Below, one piece after another: positions 1 through 8,392 of a DNA stretch of 64,000 nucleotides (position 1 is its first letter; every line of letters begins with the position of its first letter). The notes below the pieces were generated by a model. The model saw nothing but the letters and a program-made list of their open reading frames with translations. It was not told the DNA's origin and made no database searches. The stretch is from assembly GCF_046297875.1 (NCBI RefSeq), contig NZ_JBKBHD010000001.1, positions 2,542,001 through 2,606,000 on the forward strand. The letters are read 5' to 3'. Source of the stretch: Parvibaculum sp046297875 (GTDB lineage: Bacteria > Pseudomonadota > Alphaproteobacteria > Parvibaculales > Parvibaculaceae). The position numbers and the translations under genes are program-made.

Positions 1-727
1 GCGCATCTATCTGATGCGGCACGGCCATGTCGACTATTTCGGGCCCGAGATCATGGCGGCTGGCGGAGACACGAAAGTGGTGCCGCTGACGCCGCTCGGG
101 CAGGAGCAGGCGAAGGCGGCCGGTATTGCGCTGTCACATGTGACGTTCGACCGCGCGGTCTGTTCCGGCGTCCCGCGTACGCGGCAGACGGCCGAATTCG
201 TGCTTGCCGGGCAGGAGGGCAAGGCGCCCTTCCTCGAAGAAAAGCCGGAGCTTGTCGAAATTCATGGCGGCAGCTTCGGCCGGATCTCGAGCCGGGCCGA
301 GCTTGCCGCCAAAATGGCCTTTCATTTCGACATGGCCGGTGAACCCGGCGCGACCATGCTCGACGGCGGCGAAGTGTTCGAGGATGCGCTGCGCCGTGCC
401 GTGCGCTCGCTCGAGCGGCTGCTCGCCGAACCCGGCTGGCACACGATGCTCATCACCGCGCATGAAGGAATCAACCGGCTGCTGCTTGGCTGGGCGGCGA
501 CGGGGTGTTCGCTCGCCCGTGCGCTTTCTGCCGTGCGCGCCTTCGAGCAGGATCCGGCCTGCATCAATGTGATCGATTTCGACATGGTGCCCGCCGCCGA
601 TGGCAGCCTCGGCACGGAAATCCAGCGCGCGATCATCAAGTCCGTCAATGTGACGCCGTATAACTACGTCAAGCACGGCATGAACATGACGAGCCTCGAG
701 GCGATCTTTTCGAAAGACCCGCGCTGA
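1..727 (+). CDS. Histidine phosphatase family protein (5' end outside window)
   Basis: The reading frame is open from the first base. It reads R-I-Y-L before the RHG motif, so the true start lies upstream and the ATG at 14 is probably internal. The RHG motif (LMRHGHVDY) carries the phosphohistidine of the phosphoglycerate mutase / acid phosphatase superfamily. Further in, S-G-V-P-R-T-R-Q-T supplies the usual second Arg, and I-T-A-H-E-G-I-N-R supplies the second catalytic His. About 240 residues fits the family. The substrate cannot be read from sequence; phosphorylated sugars, nucleotides or proteins are all possible. It converges on the acyl-CoA ligase gene with no spacer: its TGA ends at 727 and the ligase TAG begins at 728. 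Confidence 0.85.
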   Translation, partial: RIYLMRHGHVDYFGPEIMAAGGDTKVVPLTPLGQEQAKAAGIALSHVTFDRAVCSGVPRTRQTAEFVLAGQEGKAPFLEEKPELVEIHGGSFGRISSRAELAAKMAFHFDMAGEPGATMLDGGEVFEDALRRAVRSLERLLAEPGWHTMLITAHEGINRLLLGWAATGCSLARALSAVRAFEQDPACINVIDFDMVPAADGSLGTEIQRAIIKSVNVTPYNYVKHGMNMTSLEAIFSKDPR

Positions 728-2389
728 CTACTCCCCGATCATCGATCTCAGCTCGCGCCTGAGCACCTTGCCGAGCGGGTTGCGCGGCAGGGCGGGGGCA
801 AGTTCGAGACGCTCCGGCAGCTTGTAGGCGGCGATGTCGGCTTTCGCGAGGTGGTTGCGGATATCGTCGAGCGTCAGCGTTTCTCCATCGGCGGGAACGG
901 CAACGGCGCAGATGCGTTCGCCCATGACAGGGTCCGCATAGCCGACGACGGCGGCTTCCTTGATCTTGGGCAGGCCTGCAAGCAGGCCATCGATCTCGCC
1001 GGGAGAGATGTTCATGCCGCCACGGATGATGATGTCCTTCGCGCGCTCCACAAAACGGTAGTAGCGGTTGCCGGGTCCGGCGATTTCAAAGACGTCGCCG
1101 GTGCGGAAGAATCCATCCTTGTCGATAGCATCGGCGGGGCCGCCGCCGTCGCCAGCACGGAAATAGCCTGCGAATAGCGTTGCACCCTTGATGAGAAGTT
1201 CGCCGGGTTTGCCGGGTTTTGTAATTTCCTCGCCCGTTTGAAGGTCGATCAGTTTTGTCTCGACAGCACCGGCGATTTTCGCAGGCCACTGGAGACCTTT
1301 CACACCAAAGCGCGGGAAGAACTGCGCCCGTTCCTCAGGGTCCGGCACGTCGCCTGCGCCGGAAATGAGGCAGGTGCCTTCGTTCGAGCCGAAGATGTTG
1401 ACGATGGGGAGTCCATATTGCTCCTGCCAGGTCTTCACCATCCAGGGCGAGAGCGGCGCAGAGCCGGAGCCGATGCTGCGCACATGAGAGAAGTCGAGGC
1501 TTGCCATCAGCTTCTCTTCCTTGAGCAGCATGGTCAGCACGGCGGGCGGCGCGACCGTATAGGCGATCTTCTCGCCGACGAGCTGGCGGAGGAAGACCGG
1601 CAGGTCGAAGGGATGGTGCTGCACCAGCGTGCCGCCTGTCAGCAGCCAGGGCATGAAGCAGCCGCCGATCGCTGCCATGTTGACGAGCGGGAAGGGATTG
1701 AGCACCGCGTCTCCCGGCTGCAATTGCGCGGCGTCGGCGCAGGCCACGCCCGCGATCATCCAGTGATTATGGCTGCGGGGCACGCCCTTGGGCCGCGCCT
1801 CGGTGCCGGAGGTCCAGCAGATCGTGGCGGCCTCGTTTGCATCCGCCTGTGGCAGCGCATCGAGGCGCTTCGTATCCGCAGCGGGCCATGCGGTTTCACC
1901 GGAAATGAAGACATGGGAAAGGGCGGGGCACTTCGCCTTCAGTTCGGCGAACATGGCGCCATGGTCATGGCCGCGGATCGAGCGCGCGGTAACGGCAGCT
2001 TTCGCGCCAACGAAATTCAGCACATCGCCCAGCTCATGCGCGCGCCACTGTACGGGGAAGGGCGTGACGATGAGGCCGATGCGCCAGGCTGCGAAATAGA
2101 CGGCGACGAGGTCCGCCGTATTGGGCAATTGAACGGCGACGACATCGCCCTTTTTCAATCCGGCATCGAGAAAGCCGGTGGCGATGGAGTCGGCGAGATC
2201 CTGAAGCTCGCGATAGGTAAGGCGCTTCGGCGCCGTCCCGTCGATTTCCTCGCGGTTCGGCGGGTCGGCGACGGCGAGGCGGTCGGGCGTTGCCGCCGCA
2301 TTGGCGCGGAAGCGGGCGCTCGTGGTTTCCGTGCCCCACCAGCCAGCCGCCGTGTGAGCTGCAATTTCCGCTTTCGATGCAAGTATCAT
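728..2389 (-). CDS. AMP-dependent acyl-CoA synthetase / ligase
   Basis: A 553-residue ANL-superfamily enzyme expected to adenylate a carboxylic acid and transfer it to CoA. The AMP-binding signature T-S-G-T-E-A-R-P-K-G-V lies near residues 193-203. Later come the G-S-N-E-G-T adenine-binding motif, the F-R-T-G-D motif and a C-terminal hinge, and the catalytic Lys of N-P-L-G-K-V lies near the C terminus. The start at 2389 is chosen because GGAGGAG sits 6 bases before that ATG; the frame is open 11 codons further up but has no such site. The overall pattern resembles ligases for aromatic or cyclic acids as much as for fatty acids, so the substrate is unknown. The nitronate monooxygenase gene lies 45 bp upstream on the same strand, which suggests co-transcription. 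Confidence 0.9.
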   Translation of the reverse strand: MILASKAEIAAHTAAGWWGTETTSARFRANAAATPDRLAVADPPNREEIDGTAPKRLTYRELQDLADSIATGFLDAGLKKGDVVAVQLPNTADLVAVYFAAWRIGLIVTPFPVQWRAHELGDVLNFVGAKAAVTARSIRGHDHGAMFAELKAKCPALSHVFISGETAWPAADTKRLDALPQADANEAATICWTSGTEARPKGVPRSHNHWMIAGVACADAAQLQPGDAVLNPFPLVNMAAIGGCFMPWLLTGGTLVQHHPFDLPVFLRQLVGEKIAYTVAPPAVLTMLLKEEKLMASLDFSHVRSIGSGSAPLSPWMVKTWQEQYGLPIVNIFGSNEGTCLISGAGDVPDPEERAQFFPRFGVKGLQWPAKIAGAVETKLIDLQTGEEITKPGKPGELLIKGATLFAGYFRAGDGGGPADAIDKDGFFRTGDVFEIAGPGNRYYRFVERAKDIIIRGGMNISPGEIDGLLAGLPKIKEAAVVGYADPVMGERICAVAVPADGETLTLDDIRNHLAKADIAAYKLPERLELAPALPRNPLGKVLRRELRSMIGE

Positions 2390-2434
2390 GATCGCTCCTC
2401 CCAAAGCTTCATGCCGGAACATTCGTTCCCGTTT

Positions 2435-3358
2435 TTATTTCTTCCGTGCTTCCTCGTACTCAGCCTTCAGCCGCGCGACGAGACTTGCGGCCGGCTCCGT
2501 TCTGTCGATCAGGCCCACGCCATGTCCTGCCGACCAGACATGTGCCCAACGCTTCGCGCCGGATTGCGGGTCGGTGAAGTCCACGTCCGGATTCTTTTCC
2601 ATCGCATCCAGGTCATATCCGGCGCGCGCAATGCTCGGCTTGAGCCAGTTCGCGGCGACGCCGGTAATGGCGCGGGTGAGAATGAGATCATCCACCGTGG
2701 AGTTAACCAGCATGTCGCGATATTCGGGCGCGGCAAGGCTTTCCTCGCAGGCAATAAATCGCGTGCCCATATAGGCGAGGTCCGCATCCAGCACCTCGGC
2801 TGCCCTGATGCCTGCGCCATTGGTGATGCCGCCGCCGAGGATCACCGGCCCGTCGAAAAATTCACGCACCGCTGGCACGAAGGAAAAGCCAGTCATGTTG
2901 CCGGTGTGTCCGCCCGCGCCGGCCGCGACGAGGACAAGCCCATCCACGCCCGCTTGCACAGCCTTGCGCGCGAACGGCACCGAGTTCACATCTGCAAAGA
3001 CGAGCCCGCCATATTCGTGCACGCGATCCACGATGGCGCGAGGGCTGCCCAGCGCCGTGATGACCAGCGGCGCCTTGTAGCGCATGACGAGATCGAGATC
3101 CTCGTCAAGCCGCGAATTGGACCGGTGGACCACGATATTCGCGGCCCAGGGTGCGTCCTTATCCGTCAGGCCGGTCGTGATCCGATCGAGCCATTGATCG
3201 AGATCGGCGACCGTGCGCGCATTCGGCGTCGGGAAGCTGCCGATGACGCCATTGCGGCAAGCCGCAAGAACGAGCTCAGGCCCGGAAATCAGGAACATCG
3301 GCGCGGCGACAAGCGGCAGGGACAGGCGCGCGCGCCATTGTCCGACCCGGTCTCTCAT
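2435..3358 (-). CDS. Nitronate monooxygenase (2-nitropropane dioxygenase family)
   Basis: A 307-residue FMN-dependent TIM-barrel protein of the NMO / 2-nitropropane dioxygenase family, which oxidises alkyl nitronates. The N-terminal L-V-A-A-P-M stretch (residues about 17-21), G-A-G-G-H-T-G (147-153) and V-I-L-G-G-G-I are the FMN- and phosphate-binding signatures; the His of GGHTG is the usual catalytic base. A strong GGGAGG site precedes the ATG at 3358. The family also contains 2-nitropropane-dioxygenase-like proteins associated with fatty-acid metabolism, so the name is by family rather than proven substrate. It lies directly upstream of the acyl-CoA ligase and may share its transcript. Confidence 0.88.
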   Translation of the reverse strand: MRDRVGQWRARLSLPLVAAPMFLISGPELVLAACRNGVIGSFPTPNARTVADLDQWLDRITTGLTDKDAPWAANIVVHRSNSRLDEDLDLVMRYKAPLVITALGSPRAIVDRVHEYGGLVFADVNSVPFARKAVQAGVDGLVLVAAGAGGHTGNMTGFSFVPAVREFFDGPVILGGGITNGAGIRAAEVLDADLAYMGTRFIACEESLAAPEYRDMLVNSTVDDLILTRAITGVAANWLKPSIARAGYDLDAMEKNPDVDFTDPQSGAKRWAHVWSAGHGVGLIDRTEPAASLVARLKAEYEEARKK

Positions 3359-3429
3359 TTATATCCTCCCTCGAAATCTTTTCCCGAAGGATAGCAACAA
3401 GATGGGGGCCGATGCGAGCCTTCGACGGG

Positions 3430-5241
3430 CTATTTCTCCTCTATCCACCAGGTGCTGCTGCGATACCCGTACAGGGATGTCGTTTCCGGCACCTTCACCT
3501 TGTCCCAGAGGGCGAGCCATTGCTCGGGCTGGTGGAACAGCGGGATCATATAGGCGCCGGACATGAGAACCCGGTCCATCGCGCGCACCGCTGCGGTGAA
3601 GTCTTCTCTGGTTTTGGCCGCCAGCATGGCTTCGATCATTGCGTCGATCGTCGGCTCCTTCACTCCCATATAGTTGCGTGTGCCGGGTACATCCGCGGCG
3701 GCGGAGCCCCAATAGAAACTCTGTTCATTGCCCGGGGAGAGCGACGAAAACCAGCTATTGAAGATCATGTCGAAGTCGTAGTTGCTGCGGCGCTCCTGAT
3801 ATTGACTCGGATCAACATTGCGCACGGCAATTGCGATTCCCAAGCGGCTCGCCATGCGCGTATAGGTGAGGGCGAGCCTTTCCTCGGACGGTGTTGCTAC
3901 AAGTATCTCGAAGCGAAGGGGCCGGCCTGTGGCTACATGCGTCATTACGCCGTTGCGAATCTCGTATCCGGCGGTGGCCAAAAGGGAGACAGCGTATGCG
4001 CGATTGGCCCTGTCTTGCCCCCCGGGATCACCCTTTGGCGCGCGCCACCCATTTTCCATGACGGGAAGCGAGACAGCACCCGGATAGGGCGCGAGAAGTT
4101 TCCGTTCGCGCTCATCGGCCGGTCTCCCGCTTGAACCAAGCTCGGAGTTGTCAAAGAAACTCTTTGTACGAACATATGATCCGAAATAGAGGTTCCGGTT
4201 GATCCAGTCGAAATTGAACAGATGGATCAGGGCCTCTCTCACATGCTGGTTTGCGAAGACGGGGCGGCGCGTGTTGAATACGAGGCCATACATCCCCGAT
4301 GGCAGGCCGGTCTCGAATGTGACCTTCCTTACCCTTCCATCGCGCAAGGCCGGAAATTCGTATCCCGTGGTCCAGCGCACCGGGTCGTCTTCGGGACGCG
4401 CATGGTAGATGCCGGTCTTGAAGGCTTCGAAGGAGGCATTGGTGTCGCGGAAATATTCGTAGGTGATGACATCGATATTGTAGTGGCCGGCATTGACCGG
4501 CAGGTCCCGTCCCCAATAGCCGGGATTGCGGCGATAGACGATGCGTTTGCCCGGCACAGCACGGTCCACGACATAGGGGCCGCTGCCGAGCGGCGTATCG
4601 AAGTTTGCGGCGCCGAAGTCTCGTTCGCCGTAGATGTGCTTCGGAATAATCGGCATCAAGCCGAGAATGAGAGGAATTTCCCGGTCGCCATCCGGCGTAA
4701 AGTGAAATCGCACGCCGTGTTTGCCGAACGGTTCGATGCGCTCGACCTTGGAATAATAGGTCTTGTAATTGGGGCGTCCCTTGTCGCGCAGCGTTTCCAG
4801 AGAGAAGATCACATCGTCGACCGTTACCGGCGCGCCATCCGAGAAGCGCGCATCCGGATTCAAGGTGAAGGCGACCCAGCTTCGGTCGGCAGGGACTTCC
4901 ACCGTTTCGGCGAGCAATCCGTATAGCGTGAAGGGCTCATCGAAACCGCGAGCGAGCAGGCTTTCGAAGACATGTTCCCGCAAGCCCAATGCGGATGTGC
5001 CCCGGACGATGAATGAATTGAGACTGTCGAACGACCCGATCGCGCCATAGGTGATGGTGCCGCCTTTTGGCGCGTCGGGGTTTGCGTAGGCAAAGTGGGT
5101 AAATCCGGAAGGATAAAGAGGCTCCCCATGCATGGCTATGGCATGGCGCGGGCCGGAACCGCTCTCCGCGCCAGACGCGCCCAAGACCGGGAGCAGAAAG
5201 GCGAAAATCACAGCTAGCCGGAACACTCGGAGCCCTCTCAC
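3430..5241 (-). CDS. Extracellular solute-binding protein family 5 (YejA-like peptide-binding protein)
   Basis: A periplasmic substrate-binding component of a peptide or microcin-type ABC importer. The N terminus has Arg residues, a hydrophobic core and an A-S-G-A cleavage region typical of a Sec signal peptide. The mature part shows SBP_bac_5 features: N-P-D-A-P-K-G-G near the start and L-N-P-D-A-R-F-S-D-G-A-P-V further in, with Y-G-Y-R-S at the end. The GTG at 5241 is preferred because AAGGAAA precedes it and the signal peptide then starts correctly; an ATG at 5307 would add 22 residues with no ribosome site. No permease or ATPase gene lies beside it, so it is an orphan binding protein here, or its partners are elsewhere. 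Total length is about 603 residues, normal for YejA. Confidence 0.88.
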   Translation of the reverse strand: MRGLRVFRLAVIFAFLLPVLGASGAESGSGPRHAIAMHGEPLYPSGFTHFAYANPDAPKGGTITYGAIGSFDSLNSFIVRGTSALGLREHVFESLLARGFDEPFTLYGLLAETVEVPADRSWVAFTLNPDARFSDGAPVTVDDVIFSLETLRDKGRPNYKTYYSKVERIEPFGKHGVRFHFTPDGDREIPLILGLMPIIPKHIYGERDFGAANFDTPLGSGPYVVDRAVPGKRIVYRRNPGYWGRDLPVNAGHYNIDVITYEYFRDTNASFEAFKTGIYHARPEDDPVRWTTGYEFPALRDGRVRKVTFETGLPSGMYGLVFNTRRPVFANQHVREALIHLFNFDWINRNLYFGSYVRTKSFFDNSELGSSGRPADERERKLLAPYPGAVSLPVMENGWRAPKGDPGGQDRANRAYAVSLLATAGYEIRNGVMTHVATGRPLRFEILVATPSEERLALTYTRMASRLGIAIAVRNVDPSQYQERRSNYDFDMIFNSWFSSLSPGNEQSFYWGSAAADVPGTRNYMGVKEPTIDAMIEAMLAAKTREDFTAAVRAMDRVLMSGAYMIPLFHQPEQWLALWDKVKVPETTSLYGYRSSTWWIEEK

Positions 5242-5462
5242 TATTGTTTCCTTCCCGGAGCCCGGCTCCAGCCAGATTGGTGATAGATGTGTCCAAGGGT
5301 TAAGCATTTCCGCAGATTTTTCAAAGATTCCCGATGCCTTCTTTATGCCGAAATGCGAGGCTAGAGAGGTTTCAACAAGCCCGCGCGGCGCTCGCCGCGG
5401 GGCTGAGTTGCTGTAGAATGGGCAGAATCCCGTTTGCCGCCGAATTCGAGAGGATCTCGATC

Positions 5463-6020
5463 ATGTCACTTCGCCGAGCGCTTTCCGGCGTTTCGCTTGC
5501 CGCCGCCATTGCAATCACCGCCTATGCGCCTGCCCAGGCACAAGGCGCTGCCAGCGACGGAGCAAAAGTTCAGAATTTCGGCACCTGGAGTTCACGCTGC
5601 GAATCGAACGAAGCGGGCAGCGAACAGTGCCATGCCTTTGTGGCCGTCGGCGTCAACGATGAGAGCGGCCAGCAGCAGCGCGTTCTCTATATCGGTATCG
5701 GTTACGGCAAACGCGATGCCGACAATGACGGGAAGAACGACCTCTTCATGTTCGCGATCACACCGCTCGGGACACTTCTTCCTGCCGGCATCGCATGGGA
5801 AATCGACGGGAAGAACGGTTTCAACCAGCAGTTCCTCTATTGCTTACCGGGCGGTTGCCAGACGGAAATTCTCCTCACGGAAGATCGCGTCAAGGCGATC
5901 AAGGCCGGGTCGCAGATGGAAGTCGCCTTCAGGCTCGTTACGCGCGGCGAATTGAAAGTGCCGGTGAAGCTTGATGGCGTGAGCAAGGCAATCGACTCCT
6001 TGCCGAAGCCGAAGTCCTGA
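5463..6020 (+). CDS. Invasion-associated locus B (IalB)-like exported protein
   Basis: A secreted 185-residue protein. The start at 5463 is supported by GAGAGGA upstream and by the signal peptide that follows (M-S-L-R-R-A then a hydrophobic core ending A-Q-A-Q). The mature part holds the family pattern W-S-S-R-C near its start, a second Cys in E-Q-C-H-A, and C-L-P-G-G-C-Q, the four cysteines typical of IalB proteins. The name comes from Bartonella, where the protein was linked to erythrocyte invasion, but homologues occur in many free-living alphaproteobacteria and the molecular role is unsettled. It is divergent from the peptide-binding protein gene and converges on the acetyltransferase gene with a 6-bp gap. 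Confidence 0.85.
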   Translation: MSLRRALSGVSLAAAIAITAYAPAQAQGAASDGAKVQNFGTWSSRCESNEAGSEQCHAFVAVGVNDESGQQQRVLYIGIGYGKRDADNDGKNDLFMFAITPLGTLLPAGIAWEIDGKNGFNQQFLYCLPGGCQTEILLTEDRVKAIKAGSQMEVAFRLVTRGELKVPVKLDGVSKAIDSLPKPKS

Positions 6021-6026
6021 GGCCAT

Positions 6027-6749
6027 TCAATCCATTCTCGTCGGTGAGAACACGCTTCTGAGCCAGCTCAGAAAGGTGTTCTCCCGCAGGATGTAGCGCA
6101 TCAGATTGTCCATGTCGCGTTCGAGCCTTTCCGGATCGGCAAAAAGGGTCTCGCGCTTCCTGAAGTCACGTGTCGTATCGAGCTGCCGGACCACGCGTGC
6201 CGGATTACCGGCGGCGATGCAGTTCGGCGGAATGTCCGAGACGACAACCGAGCCCGCGCCGACGATGCTGTTCTCACCGATTGTCACGCCCTTGCCGACG
6301 ATCACGCGCACCCCCAGCCAGACATTTTCCCCGATCTGAATCGGACGGTGCTTTTCAAGCTCGGCCGTCCTGTCATAGGTGTCGTGCCAGTCGGAATCCG
6401 AGATGTAGCAACCGCTCGCGATCATCGTGTTGCTGCCAATGACAATGCGCTCCGATGCAACGATGTGTGTACCCGGACTTATGAGCACGTGATCGCCGAT
6501 CTCGATACGCCCCTCGCGTTCGCCGCTACGCCAGGTCGCGAGGCGTACCATGTTCCCCTTCGAAGCATGGAGATGCAGGTTCGCGCCGGCGGAAATGCCG
6601 CCACCCCATATCTCGACATTCCGCGGACTGGTGATATCGGGATGTGCGCCGAGCGCATCGAAAGCAGGCGCCACGAACCGTCTCACATAAAAGCGGTTCC
6701 AGCCGTCCTGCATCCGGCGGATGAAATAGGGTCGCTTGTCCCGCCGCAT
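6027..6749 (-). CDS. Acyltransferase with left-handed beta-helix (hexapeptide repeats)
   Basis: A 240-residue protein of the LacA / maltose O-acetyltransferase group (LbH superfamily). Hexapeptide repeats run through the middle (I-E-I-G-D-H-V-L-I, I-V-I-G-S-N-T-M-I, I-Q-I-G-E-N-V-W-L-G, V-T-I-G-E-N-S-I-V-G-A-G), with the usual catalytic His in D-S-D-W-H and the closing A-G-N-P-A-R-V-V. These enzymes move an acetyl or other acyl group from CoA to a sugar or similar acceptor. The ATG at 6749 has GAGAGG upstream; an in-frame TTG at 6776 is the alternative. It lies 42 bp after hspQ on the same strand. The acceptor substrate is unknown. Confidence 0.88.
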   Translation of the reverse strand: MRRDKRPYFIRRMQDGWNRFYVRRFVAPAFDALGAHPDITSPRNVEIWGGGISAGANLHLHASKGNMVRLATWRSGEREGRIEIGDHVLISPGTHIVASERIVIGSNTMIASGCYISDSDWHDTYDRTAELEKHRPIQIGENVWLGVRVIVGKGVTIGENSIVGAGSVVVSDIPPNCIAAGNPARVVRQLDTTRDFRKRETLFADPERLERDMDNLMRYILRENTFLSWLRSVFSPTRMD

Positions 6750-6791
6750 GGCGCCTGGCCTCTCGTCATTGCGCAAATCCGGCGCACGGTC

Positions 6792-7124
6792 TCAGTGGGC
6801 GGATCCGGTCCGCAGGGCATAGAAGCCGTTTTTCAGCGGGCCGAAAAGCTCGGCCACCTGTGGATGGCGGACCGGCTCTCCGGATTCGTCCGGCAGCAGA
6901 TTCTGCTCCGAGACATAGGCGACATATTCCGTTTCGGCGTTTTCGGCCAGCAGATGGTAGTAGGGCTGGTCCTTGCGCGGGCGGACTTCCTCCGGGATCG
7001 ACAGCCACCATTCCTCTGTATTGTTGAAGGTGGGGTCGACATCGAAGATTACGCCCCGGAAGGGGAAGAACCGGTGGCGGACAACCTGCCCGATCCTGAA
7101 TTTCGCTGCCCTGTTGACTTCCAT
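6792..7124 (-). CDS. hspQ: Heat shock protein HspQ
   Basis: A 110-residue protein matching HspQ (hemimethylated DNA-binding / YccV family) throughout. It begins with A-K-F-R-I-G-Q-V-V-R-H-R and then F-P-F-R-G-V-I-F-D-V-D-P-T-F, E-E-W-W, and Q-P-Y-Y-H-L-L-A. In enterobacteria HspQ is a small heat-induced factor that enhances the Lon protease toward particular substrates. AAAGGCG precedes the ATG at 7124. The downstream acetyltransferase may be read through from it. Confidence 0.9.
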   Translation of the reverse strand: MEVNRAAKFRIGQVVRHRFFPFRGVIFDVDPTFNNTEEWWLSIPEEVRPRKDQPYYHLLAENAETEYVAYVSEQNLLPDESGEPVRHPQVAELFGPLKNGFYALRTGSAH

Positions 7125-7279
7125 ATCGCCTTTCCGCCTTTCTCCGCGAAACTCACTCTAACAGGCTGAAACAGCTACTGAAATCCATTCCGTGCGAAGG
7201 GGCTTCGTTTCGGGATTGCCATTCGCGCCCGGACATCCAATATGGCGGCCATCGAAATTTTTCAACCGACAGGAGAGAC

Positions 7280-8386
7280 ATGATGAGCAGGCCGGTAGCG
7301 CCCTTGTTCGAGCCATTTACTTTCAACGGCCTGACCCTTCCAAATCGCATCGTGATGGCGCCCATGACCCGCTCGAAGTCACCGGGCGGTGTGCCGGGCG
7401 CCGACGTGGCCGCCTATTACCGGCGCCGGGCCGAGGCCGAGTGCGGCCTCATCATCACTGAAGGCACGACGGTCAATACGCCGGTTGCCACGGCCGATCC
7501 GAACTATCCGCAGTTCTGGGGCGAGGATGCGCTCAAGGGCTGGAAGCGCGTTGTCGAGGAGGTTCATGGCGCGGGCGGCAAGATCATGCCTCAGATCTGG
7601 CATGTCGGCATGGTGCGCAATCCCGAGAAATCAACCAATTCGCATCTGCCGAGCCACGGGCCATCGGGTCTCGCTGTGCCCGGCAAGAAGCGCGCCGAGC
7701 CTATGACGCGCCAGGAGATCAAGGACACGATCGAAGCCTTCGGGCAGGCGGCCGCCGATGCGCGCGAAATCGGTTTCGACGGCGTTGAGGTCCATGGTGC
7801 GCATGGCTACCTCATTGACCAGTTCTTCTGGGCCGGCACCAATGAACGTGACGACGAATATGGCGGCGATCTCGTCGGCCGCACGCGTTTTGCCGTCGAA
7901 ATCATTGAGTCGATCCGGCGTCATGCCGGCAAGGACTATCCGCTCATCCTGCGTTTCTCGCAGTGGAAGCAGCAGGACTACACGGTGAAACTCGCGCAGA
8001 CGCCGGAAGAGCTTGGCGCGTTTCTCAAACCACTGTCGGATGCGGGCGTCGATGTGTTCCATTGCTCGCAGCGCCGCTTCTGGGAGCCGGAGTTCGAAGG
8101 CTCCGACCTCAATCTTGCGGGCTGGACGAAAAAGCTCACCGGCAAGCCGAGCATCACAGTCGGCAGCGTCAGCCTTTCGGGCGAATTCATCGCCTCATTC
8201 GCGGGCGAAAGCTCCGAGGCGACGGGCATCGACGAGCTTCTGGAGCGGCTTGAGAAGGGCGAGTTCGATCTCGTCGGCGTCGGCCGCGCGCTGCTGGTCG
8301 ATCCGGCCTGGGCCCGCAAAGTCCATACCGGCGCTTTCGATCAGCTCATGCCGTTCCGTGCAGAGGCGCTTGCCTCGCTCTCCTGA
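7280..8386 (+). CDS. NADH:flavin oxidoreductase, old yellow enzyme family
   Basis: A 368-residue FMN-containing TIM barrel of the OYE family, which reduces activated C=C bonds such as enones or nitro-esters with NAD(P)H. It opens with F-E-P-F-T-F-N-G-L-T-L-P-N-R-I-V-M-A-P-M-T-R, holds I-W-H-V-G and the hallmark H-G-A-H-G-Y-L-I-D-Q-F motif, then V-G-V-G-R-A-L-L-V-D-P near the end. AGGAGAG precedes two adjacent ATGs at 7280 and 7283. The segment H-C-S-Q-R-R-F-W-E-P is typical of the sub-branch seen in proteobacterial degraders. It converges with the malyl-CoA lyase gene (6-bp gap). The substrate is not predictable. Confidence 0.9.
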   Translation: MMSRPVAPLFEPFTFNGLTLPNRIVMAPMTRSKSPGGVPGADVAAYYRRRAEAECGLIITEGTTVNTPVATADPNYPQFWGEDALKGWKRVVEEVHGAGGKIMPQIWHVGMVRNPEKSTNSHLPSHGPSGLAVPGKKRAEPMTRQEIKDTIEAFGQAAADAREIGFDGVEVHGAHGYLIDQFFWAGTNERDDEYGGDLVGRTRFAVEIIESIRRHAGKDYPLILRFSQWKQQDYTVKLAQTPEELGAFLKPLSDAGVDVFHCSQRRFWEPEFEGSDLNLAGWTKKLTGKPSITVGSVSLSGEFIASFAGESSEATGIDELLERLEKGEFDLVGVGRALLVDPAWARKVHTGAFDQLMPFRAEALASLS

Positions 8387-8392
8387 ACAAAG

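Noticed and set aside
1238..3394. Long plus-strand open frame antisense to the ligase and NMO genes
   Set aside because: It mirrors two strongly recognised minus-strand proteins, has no family motifs, and GC-rich genomes often have such antisense frames.
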